Position numbers and translations under genes: made by a program. From contig CAMKTI010000055.1 of NCBI GenBank assembly GCA_946415665.1, forward strand, positions 1-10,846: a DNA stretch of 10,846 nt, given 5' to 3'. The first letter of the stretch is position 1, and each line of letters starts with the position of its first letter. The notes below the pieces were generated by a model. That model had not been told where the DNA came from. It did not search any database and worked only from the letters and a program-made list of their open reading frames with translations. Positions 1-5,703 of the stretch are shown piece after piece. This DNA comes from an uncultured Clostridia bacterium. Its GTDB lineage: Bacteria > Bacillota > Clostridia > Lachnospirales > CAMVHY01.

Positions 1-181
1 TAATCCGGCGGTAAATCCCTCTACGGAGATCCTATTTTAAGTATCCAAATAACTGCATTGATAAATTTCCGATTATCTTTGGCTATGCCTCCACGTTGCC
101 CAGGCTGATCTGTCGAGTGCGGTTCTATTAGTTTCTACTTTGCATCACTTATATCAAATCTACGATACGTTTTTTTTTCAT
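1..181 (-). pseudogene. IS5-family transposase, 5' part, decayed and cut by the window edge
   Basis: Read on the minus strand from the ATG at 179-181, this stretch encodes the typical N-terminus of an IS5-family (IS427/IS1031-like) DDE transposase: YRRFDISDAK, a stop, KLIEPH, then DNRKFINAVIWILKIGSP, a stop, RDLPPDY. The family normally reads W at both stop positions (the WxLIEP and PWRDLPP motifs); both are TAG here, as expected from TGG to TAG change. The ATG is also out of frame with this reading: nine A follow it, and the family frame needs a number of A of the form 3n+1. An AGGAG ribosome binding site at 192-196 is still in place. The catalytic DDE part would lie left of the window. Seen: stops, frame break and motifs. 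Known: family motifs. Inferred: a dead insertion sequence copy. Confidence 0.85.
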
Positions 182-266
182 ATTTATTTTGCTCCTATTC
201 TCTATTTTTCTTTATTATACTTTATTTTATAGTTTATTTCTCTTTTTTATCTTCTTTGTGTAGACA
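182..266 (-). promoter_or_regulatory. Probable IS end and transposase promoter region
   Basis: The 85 bases between the transposase ATG and the end of the neighbouring decayed gene hold a TATAAT-like -10 (214-219 on the minus strand) with only a weak -35, and the AGGAG at 192-196. The outer end of the insertion sequence probably lies near 255-267, where GTGTAGACAC occurs, directly against the original stop codon of the decayed gene. I cannot define the terminal inverted repeat, because the other end of the element is outside the window. Confidence 0.4.
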
Positions 267-1464
267 CTATCCAGAATAATTATAATCAAAAAGTTTCACT
301 AAATCTTGGGCATAACGCTTACCTTCCTCTGTGTTATATTTGAATATATATGCTCAAGAAAGTTATCAAAGCTATCAAATATAACAATCCCAACATCTTT
401 CCCTACTAAATATAATTTTTCTTTAGCCAAAAAAATATTATCTTCGTCATTGGTGAGTCGCATTAATAAATTGAAATAACGCTTACTATCCGGTGCATTG
501 AATTTCGAATACAAATACAAATTTTTAAAAAAATCTTCTATGTTATCAAATCGGCTAATTCCAAGGTCTTTATTTATTAAATATAATTTTTTACTAACAA
601 AAAAAATATCATCTTTGTCGCAAAAAGTGCTTATGTTATACTTTTTGTATTCCTCTTTAAACTTTTGATACATCGTGGAACCATCGTTATATGCGAAATT
701 GTTTTTTTGTAGAATAGTAGCAATTACTACACCCAATCTTTTATTGTTGATGTATTTGTGCTTGTAGTAAATAAGAAACGAGTGATACATAAGATACATC
801 AGTTTACCATTTAATTGTATCTTGTTAATATTTGCAAACACAAAATTAATAAGCTCTGATACAACGCCTACAGAAGCTATAGGTGGAAATTTATCTACTT
901 CAATCTTTCCTTTCTCGAGAATGCGACGCAGATCAATTTTTTTATAATTTTTCTTCATATCCTCAGAACAACATTTAATTCCACCTTTCAATAGTTCCAA
1001 TAACTCATGCAAGTCGCTATCAAACAAATAAAAAGCTTTGTCTTTGTATTTGGTATTTAGCAAACGTTCAAAACTATAAAAAATAACCTGTATATTGTTA
1101 TTATAAAAATTTTTGTGCACCTTATTTGATCTGTACGTTACAAAATTCCTAACCACATCCGCTTTTAAATTTTCATGTTCTAAAATAATATTCAAAACAC
1201 GTTAAATTTTATTGGAATCGTGGCTTGAGGCCAAAAAAATTGGTAACATCGAACAACGACTACAGCCATCTTTTGACATTTTCGCTTCTAAGATTGCCAA
1301 CTTTCCCAATTGTTCGTCATTTGCACTTTCAATTATCTCAACCAATTTTTCTTTACCAACTATGCATTCTATCAATGTTCCTCTAAATTTGTAGAAAGCT
1401 AAACATAAATATATTTTATTGCCATGAAATATTGACAATACATCAAGTAATTCATCTATACTAG
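267..1464 (-). pseudogene. Decayed gene of unknown function, C-terminal part, with an in-frame stop and a frameshift
   Basis: Two open pieces in the same frame, 1202-1464 (it has no start of its own) and 299-1195, are separated only by a TAA at 1202-1204 and two codons. Near 340-347 the frame breaks: the sequence past this point makes better sense one frame over, reading KYNTEEGKRYAQDLVKLF and ending YNYSG at a TAG (267-269). That hidden tail matches an internal repeat of the same protein, KFNAPDSKRYFNLLMRL (about 430-490), so the shift is real; an extra TA in a short TA run explains it. Other repeat parts are KKLYLINKDLGISRFD and EKLYLVGKDVGIVIFD. The product is helical and repeat-built; the stretch around SMLPIFLASSHDSNKI is faintly ankyrin-like, but I do not recognise the family. 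The 5' part is missing, replaced by a transposase remnant at 1465. The remaining TTG starts have no good ribosome binding site. Confidence 0.75.
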
Positions 1465-1670
1465 GCAGCGTTCAAATAAAAAGCAAATCAAAAATAAAAG
1501 CAAGGGAGATGGATGGTAGAGATAAAAATAGAATCAAGCTTATCGTAGCGAGTAAAAACTTTTCTAAAACGTTTCAATCTCAGAAAATACCGTTCAATAT
1601 TATTGCATTGTTTATAAAGTTGTTTGTCGTAGATCCAAAGGGATTTATGACTTTTTTTGTGTGAAAACAA
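1465..1670 (-). mobile_element. IS5-family insertion sequence remnant, 3' end with transposase C-terminus
   Basis: The minus strand encodes the conserved C-terminus of an IS5-family transposase: YDKQLYKQ, NNIERYFLRLKRFRKVFTRYDKL, then ISTIHL, with a TGA at 1488-1490. In the family this is the (Y/H)DxxLYKxRxxIERxFxxLKxFRxxxTRYDK block around the final catalytic E of the DDE triad; here the E is in NNIERYF. The rest of the transposase is missing upstream, so this is a truncated copy, separate from the one at the left edge: their order is wrong for two halves of one element. The element boundary is probably at 1465, where GCAGCGTTCAAATA follows a CTAG (1461-1464). CTAG fits the YTAR target preference reported for IS427-like elements (known); the exact boundary is inferred. 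Confidence 0.85.
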
Positions 1671-1678
1671 CTCTTCAA

Positions 1679-1726
1679 TTTTTTTCTAATCTATAAAAAC
1701 AGTTTTTTTCTAATCTATAAAAACAG
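1679..1726. repeat. Perfect 24-bp tandem duplication
   Basis: The unit at 1679-1702 (seven T, then CTAATCTATAAAAACAG) is repeated exactly at 1703-1726. It lies between the IS5 remnant and a short minus-strand ORF (1710-1778, MKNNSTKS and on, 22 residues), which runs into a TAG inside the repeat. I give that ORF no function. The repeat length is a multiple of three, so the frame across it is preserved. Confidence 0.9.
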
Positions 1727-1815
1727 TAAGTTGTTTTCCATGACCCAACGTTATAGATTTAGTTGAATTATTTTTCATGTCAATATCATTTTAAAGGTTT
1801 TTGTAGTCACTTCTC

Positions 1816-1865
1816 ATTGATATCATTCTTAATTTCAAATATTGATATCATTCTTAATTTCAAAT
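1816..1865. repeat. Perfect 25-bp tandem duplication over the 3' end of the 744-residue gene
   Basis: ATTGATATCATTCTTAATTT followed by CAAAT occurs at 1816-1840 and again at 1841-1865. The stop codon of the ADP-ribosylglycohydrolase-like gene (TGA, 1835-1837) lies in the distal copy. Without the duplication the protein would end KNDINEK; with it the end is KNDINI. The change is therefore small and probably harmless. Confidence 0.9.
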
Positions 1866-4069
1866 TTTGGTATACTTAACACAGTGGACATTTGTTCTTT
1901 TGTCGTTTTTTGCCATTTTAAAAATTCTTCTTGATTAAATTCAATTCTTTCCTCGATCCCACATTTTTCAGCAATGCCATTAATTTGTTTTATATAAACA
2001 TTTATTTTTCCTATTCGTTCCGGTGTTAAATTTTCTAGCTTTTCGAGTTTCTTGTGTGTTTTAAATTGAGCGGTTGATTTGTTGTGCTCGTTTACCTTTT
2101 TATAGAAAGCTTTTTCTTCTGCAATATACTCCTCGTACATCTGTTGCGGCGTTAATTCTGTCAACTGGTTTATTTGATTTTGTATTTTATTTTTCTCATT
2201 TTGCTCTTTCGTTTCACTTAATTTTTGTTGGTAAAACGATTTTATGTCTTTCAAATAAGTAGTATAATTTTCTTTGTTAAACTCCGGTTGTTGTCCGTCC
2301 GATTCGTATCCAAAATCTTTTCTCTGATTTAAATCATATTCTTTCTTTGGATTTAAATTAAAATTCCACTCTTCAATAATTGATTTTATAAGATCTTTAA
2401 ATTCATTTGAGGAAGTAGTTTCATTTCCGGTATTGCTAATGTCTATGATAGAACTCATAATATTTATAGAGCCTGTATTTTTAGAATTCAAAATTTCTGT
2501 ATTTTGTGATTTAGTTTTTAATTTACTTCCGGCTACCAATAAATCTAAATCTTGTTGTAGTTTGTTTATCCTCGAATCAATATACTTTTTACTTGTAAAA
2601 TGAAACGCAATAAAATCGAATATACATATTACGATTAATGAAATTGAAGCTGGATTGGCTGGCAAAAAATAAAAGCACAAACAGATTAAAATAATTGGAA
2701 TCGCTACAAAACAAGATAAAACAGTTTTTGGTTTATTGTCCCAAAAAAACTCATAAGGAGCTTTCTTAAAATATAATAATTTATCTACTTGATTTGCATA
2801 ATTAAAACCTAAACTTTTTTCTATAGTGTCGACATCTCGTTTTTCGCCTTTAATAATATCGTTAATCATATCCAAGGTTTGTTTTAATTGTGCATCCAAT
2901 GGAATATTTTCAGGATACCGACTTGAAAATTGCTTATCCATTTCATCGCTTACTCTTGCATAACCTGATATTTCAGGCGAATCATCTTCATATATTGCCA
3001 AATTTGTTTTGGTTAATGTTTGGAATTCCTCAGGTACACCAAAAACTACGGCAGCCATGGCTAAAACAATAGCTTGCAAAGTATCCGCATCTCCACCGTA
3101 AGACTTTGCCAAAGCCCAAGCTTCATAGAAACTTCCTGCAACACATATGATTCTTAAAGCAACGACAACGGTATCTATAGCCGTTTCCGTATACTTATAT
3201 CCAAATCGATCACCATATACGCTTTGCAACGTACAATTATCCATATCAAAATTTAGAAAATGATCTTGATTTTGATATGAATAACCTGATTTTTTTCGTG
3301 CTTCAACATTATTCTCTTTGACAAATTGAGTATATTTTTTTCGGAATTCAAGATTTATATAATTTGCCATGCTTTTTTGACCCAATCCTCCACGAGCCAT
3401 AAAAACCATACTCGCAACAGATCGTGCAGCATCGAATGAATGCTGATGATTATGAGTGTTCCGAATTGATGCCCAAACAATTTTCCATAATTCAGATAAA
3501 CTATCTGCAAAAATACCTACCAATGGAATTTTCATCGCACAACCATTTCGATTACTCTTATTTTTACCGCTATAGCTCTTACCACTCAAAAATTCAAAAG
3601 TACCTCCACCACACTCACACTTAGCAAGACGTGCATTGTAATCTGTTTCCATAAACTTTCTCAAATTTTTGTTATATATCATTGTCAGCAAGTTACACTT
3701 CGCATCAAAACTAAGATTTTTATTTGTTTTATCAAAAAAAACATATAAAATCGCCTTTATCAATTCTCCGGTGAAAAAAGAATCATCTGTAAATCTGTGT
3801 ACAGATCTCAAATTATCAAGTTTGTAGTGAGCTTTTTTTACCTTTTCATCCGATGAACATGCTAAATATTTTGGATGTATTTTAGGAATATGCTTCTCTT
3901 CAACATCGAAAGATGGAAGCATTTTAAGATTAAATATTGTTAAATGCGCGTTGCTAATATCTCCACTCCAAGTGAGTTTTTCACAAGGCTCACCGCCTTG
4001 ATCTCCCATAAGAGGTCCAAAAAGTTTCCCTTTATCATTTGCTTTTATTTCAGTATTACTATTGAGCAT
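1835..4069 (-). CDS. Membrane-anchored ADP-ribosylglycohydrolase-like protein with helical C-terminal half
   Basis: A 744-residue protein. Residues 15-350 carry the marks of the DraG/ARH ADP-ribosylglycohydrolase fold: GDQGGEP (22-28), FTDDS (93-97, metal-binding TDD), RNGCAMK (174-180), THNH (205-208) and GGDADT (325-330, second metal-binding GDxDT). Such enzymes use two Mg2+ ions to release ADP-ribose from modified proteins or other molecules. The domain has family-atypical inserts, for instance around 35-90 and 235-290. Two hydrophobic segments follow (about 450-470 and 475-492), then a charged, Q/E/K-rich, probably coiled-coil tail (500-744). There is no signal peptide, so both soluble parts may sit on the same side of the membrane. 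The ATG at 4067-4069 has GGAGG nine bases upstream. The promoter is at 4317-4345, separated from the start by a duplicated leader. The substrate is unknown; a role in reversing host or toxin ADP-ribosylation is inference only. Confidence 0.9.
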   Translation of the reverse strand: MLNSNTEIKANDKGKLFGPLMGDQGGEPCEKLTWSGDISNAHLTIFNLKMLPSFDVEEKHIPKIHPKYLACSSDEKVKKAHYKLDNLRSVHRFTDDSFFTGELIKAILYVFFDKTNKNLSFDAKCNLLTMIYNKNLRKFMETDYNARLAKCECGGGTFEFLSGKSYSGKNKSNRNGCAMKIPLVGIFADSLSELWKIVWASIRNTHNHQHSFDAARSVASMVFMARGGLGQKSMANYINLEFRKKYTQFVKENNVEARKKSGYSYQNQDHFLNFDMDNCTLQSVYGDRFGYKYTETAIDTVVVALRIICVAGSFYEAWALAKSYGGDADTLQAIVLAMAAVVFGVPEEFQTLTKTNLAIYEDDSPEISGYARVSDEMDKQFSSRYPENIPLDAQLKQTLDMINDIIKGEKRDVDTIEKSLGFNYANQVDKLLYFKKAPYEFFWDNKPKTVLSCFVAIPIILICLCFYFLPANPASISLIVICIFDFIAFHFTSKKYIDSRINKLQQDLDLLVAGSKLKTKSQNTEILNSKNTGSINIMSSIIDISNTGNETTSSNEFKDLIKSIIEEWNFNLNPKKEYDLNQRKDFGYESDGQQPEFNKENYTTYLKDIKSFYQQKLSETKEQNEKNKIQNQINQLTELTPQQMYEEYIAEEKAFYKKVNEHNKSTAQFKTHKKLEKLENLTPERIGKINVYIKQINGIAEKCGIEERIEFNQEEFLKWQKTTKEQMSTVLSIPKFEIKNDINI

Positions 4070-4205
4070 ATTCTATTTCCTCCAATTGGTTTTTCTTTAC
4101 CAAAATACAAACACAAAAAATTCCAATCCTCTTTGTTTTGTGTTCTTGTAAATGCTCATTGATAACCACGTTACTTTTACAGTATATAGCAAAAAAATTG
4201 AACAT
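4059..4205 (-). CDS. Upstream ORF created by the leader duplication, 48 residues
   Basis: The upstream copy of the duplicated leader carries its own GGAGG and ATG (4203-4205). From there an ORF of 48 residues (MFNFFAIYCKSNVVINEHLQ at its start, EEIEYAQ at its end) runs to a TAG at 4059-4061, overlapping the first codons of the 744-residue gene by 11 bases in another frame. It carries the first start signal on the transcript, so ribosomes would meet it before the main start. Whether it is translated is not known; the peptide itself probably has no function and may only couple or dampen translation of the main gene. Confidence 0.45.
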   Translation of the reverse strand: MFNFFAIYCKSNVVINEHLQEHKTKRIGIFCVCILVKKNQLEEIEYAQ

Positions 4206-4332
4206 ATTCTATTTCCTCCAATTGGTTTTTCTTTACCAAAATACAAACACAAAAAATTCCAATCCTCTTTGTTTTGTGTTCTTGTAAATGCTTATTGGTA
4301 ACCACGTTACTTTTACAGTATATAGCAAAAAA
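4061..4332. repeat. 136-bp tandem duplication of the leader and start region
   Basis: Bases 4061-4196 and 4197-4332 are the same 136-bp unit with three differences (4066/4202, 4157/4293, 4162/4298). The unit runs from the first codons of the 744-residue gene, through ribosome binding site and leader, to just beyond the -10 box. The -35 box lies outside it, so only the outer copy has a complete promoter; the inner -10 (4181-4186) has no -35 at the right distance. The few differences suggest a recent event. Confidence 0.95.
4298..4310 (-). promoter_or_regulatory. Inverted repeat GTAAC-N3-GTTAC at the transcription start
   Basis: GTAACCACGTTAC is a perfect 5-3-5 inverted repeat starting six bases downstream of the -10 box, at the expected transcription start. 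The inner leader copy (4162-4174) has one changed base. A related repeat sits at the same place in the 325-residue gene (5499-5516). It could be an operator or a 5' stem-loop on the mRNA; no regulator gene is visible here. Confidence 0.5.
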
Positions 4333-4345
4333 AATGTTTTGTCAA
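4317..4345 (-). promoter_or_regulatory. Promoter of the 744-residue ADP-ribosylglycohydrolase-like gene
   Basis: On the minus strand TTGACA (4340-4345), a 17-base spacer with eight consecutive T, and TATACT (4317-4322) form a near-consensus sigma-A promoter. Transcription should start near 4310, giving a leader of about 240 bases that includes the upstream ORF. Confidence 0.85.
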
Positions 4346-4426
4346 GCAGAACTTATAAAATTTTTTTCATTGGCTATTTATATATTTAATTTGTACTATT
4401 TTGTAAGATTTATTTTTTTTGATTGA

Positions 4427-4465
4427 AAAAAAAGCAGACTGATATAAAACCAATCTGCTTTTTTT
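4427..4465 (-). terminator. Rho-independent terminator after the 325-residue gene
   Basis: GCAGA (4434-4438) pairs with TCTGC (4454-4458), extended by seven A/T pairs on the outside, with a U-tract in the minus-strand transcript. It lies 25 bases after the stop codon of the 325-residue membrane protein gene. Because of the flanking A and T runs it could also act in the other direction. Confidence 0.85.
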
Positions 4466-4489
4466 ATATAAGTTTATGGATAAAAATTA

Positions 4490-5467
4490 TTAACGGCGGA
4501 AAGTTTTTATTGGGCTAAACACTGCATCAACCTTAGGTATTCTTTCTTGATTCTCATCCATTATTCTTATTCTTAACCTCAATTTTTCTTGATTATTATT
4601 ATTCTCATCCTTAGCACTCTCATCCTTAGCACCGGCAAACTCTCCGAGAATCGAATACAATTTCCCAGTTAAACCTTTAGTATTGTTAATAATTTTCTCC
4701 TTAAGAAAACAAGACAATTTATTTTCTAAAGCAATATTTCCAAATAAAAAATTTTTAGTTGAGTCAATATCCACTTTTATTTTTTTATCTTTATTTTTTT
4801 CTTCATTTTTTTTATCTTCTTCTTTATCTTCCATTAGTCCAATATTATCATCATTATTATGGTTATTGTTTTTTATCGTGTTATTTTTTAACTTTGACTT
4901 AATCTGCTTTTTTCCTTTAGTATTATTTTTATTTTTATCGTTATCGTTTAATTTATCTTTATTATTTAACTCACTTTTTTCTTCTTCTTTTTCTTTTGTT
5001 TTACCGCTTGTGCTATATAACTCTATCACTGTTACTTCATTTTTTGTCAGTAACTCAAACACCATAAACGCGCCTTCGAAAATATTATATACAAAACCTA
5101 AAGTTGCATTCAACAAAAGGGCAATAATATTATAAATCGTTAAAACAATTGTTTTAATCCCAAAAAATAGCCATCCCCATCCCTCTGGTTTTGTATTTTT
5201 GTAAAGGTTTATTGGACCTAAAACACAACAAACAAGATCAAGTACAAAACTTTTGTACAACCTCGCGAACACATAAGAAACAATGGCGAGAATAGAAATA
5301 AAAAACCCACCAATCGCCTTAAAAACAAGCTTTGCAATCATCGATATTTTCCCTTTACTTTGTTCTCTTAACTTGAGATCGTCTAGTTTTTGACTGTTGA
5401 ATTCTGTATTGTTGGATAAGCCTTGTTGCGTGCCTGAATTCATACCTGAATTCATACCTGAATTCAT
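4490..5467 (-). CDS. Membrane protein with N-terminal MNSG repeats and a charged low-complexity region, unknown function
   Basis: A 325-residue protein that I do not recognise. It starts with three MNSG repeats (residues 1-12), then a polar stretch, hydrophobic membrane segments at about 43-68, 73-89 and 97-140, a long K/N/D/E low-complexity region (155-235), and a C-terminal part ending SPIKTFRR. The first ATG (5465-5467) is chosen because a GGGG-containing ribosome binding site (AAGGGGTG) stands about nine bases upstream; the ATGs of the second and third repeats would also be in frame. The promoter and leader resemble those of the 744-residue gene, so the two are probably expressed together. 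The tail contains the small repeat AKDESAKDE. It sits between dnaX and the ADP-ribosylglycohydrolase-like gene, both separate transcription units. A cell-surface or host-contact role would be a guess. Confidence 0.9.
   Translation of the reverse strand: MNSGMNSGMNSGTQQGLSNNTEFNSQKLDDLKLREQSKGKISMIAKLVFKAIGGFFISILAIVSYVFARLYKSFVLDLVCCVLGPINLYKNTKPEGWGWLFFGIKTIVLTIYNIIALLLNATLGFVYNIFEGAFMVFELLTKNEVTVIELYSTSGKTKEKEEEKSELNNKDKLNDNDKNKNNTKGKKQIKSKLKNNTIKNNNHNNDDNIGLMEDKEEDKKNEEKNKDKKIKVDIDSTKNFLFGNIALENKLSCFLKEKIINNTKGLTGKLYSILGEFAGAKDESAKDENNNNQEKLRLRIRIMDENQERIPKVDAVFSPIKTFRR
5432..5467. repeat. 12-bp tandem repeat, three copies, encoding MNSG
   Basis: ACCTGAATTCAT at 5456-5467 and 5444-5455, and with one change (first base G) at 5432-5443, encodes Met-Asn-Ser-Gly three times. 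The unit length keeps the frame, so gain or loss of copies only changes the length of the N-terminus, and each copy offers an extra ATG. Confidence 0.92.
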
Positions 5468-5498
5468 AAAAAAACACCCCTTCTTTTAATAAGTTTTT

Positions 5499-5516
5499 GT
5501 AACCACACACGGCTAC
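5499..5516 (-). promoter_or_regulatory. Inverted repeat at the transcription start of the 325-residue gene
   Basis: On the minus strand GTAGC-N8-GTTAC can fold into a short stem with one G-U pair. It begins six bases after the -10 box, the same position as GTAAC-N3-GTTAC before the 744-residue gene, and the flanking GTGGTTAC is identical. A shared operator or mRNA 5' stem is inferred. Confidence 0.4.
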
Positions 5517-5522
5517 TCTTTG

Positions 5523-5551
5523 AGTGTATAATAAAAAAAATGATTTGTCAA
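5523..5551 (-). promoter_or_regulatory. Promoter of the 325-residue membrane protein gene
   Basis: TTGACA (5546-5551), a 17-base spacer containing eight consecutive T, and TACACT (5523-5528) on the minus strand. A TATACA two bases closer could serve instead. The -35 and spacer (TTGACAAA, then CATTTTTTTT) closely match the promoter at 4317-4345. Confidence 0.8.
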
Positions 5552-5635
5552 GAGTTTATCAAAAAAAATTTTTAAATTGATTATTTAAACAAATGACAAA
5601 CAAAGATTTGATTTTTATTTTTGTCTAATAAACAC

Positions 5636-5664
5636 AAAAAAACGGACCGATTTCAATCAGTCCG
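5636..5664 (-). terminator. Rho-independent terminator after dnaX
   Basis: CGGAC-c-GATT (5643-5652) pairs with AATC-a-GTCCG (5655-5664), one mismatch and a two-base loop, followed on the minus strand by seven U (5636-5642). It lies about 40 bases after the dnaX stop. T residues on the plus side make it potentially bidirectional. Confidence 0.88.
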
Positions 5665-5703
5665 CTTTTATTTTACAAAATTTTTTCCCCGCTAAAGTTT
5701 TTT

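Noticed and set aside
1202..1438. A separate small gene of 78 residues ahead of the 298-residue ORF
   Set aside because: It is in the same frame as the ORF after it, separated by one stop and two codons, and its TTG start lacks a ribosome binding site; open frame continues upstream of the TTG to the IS boundary. Better seen as part of one broken gene.
1710..1778. A 22-residue peptide gene (MKNNSTKS)
   Set aside because: No ribosome binding site; it may be a fragment of the decayed transposase, since it is in the same frame as the C-terminal block, but I cannot align it to a transposase with confidence.
4683..5135. A 150-residue plus-strand ORF rich in L, F and S
   Set aside because: It is the antisense image of the K/E/N-rich region of the 325-residue gene, with no ribosome binding site or promoter.
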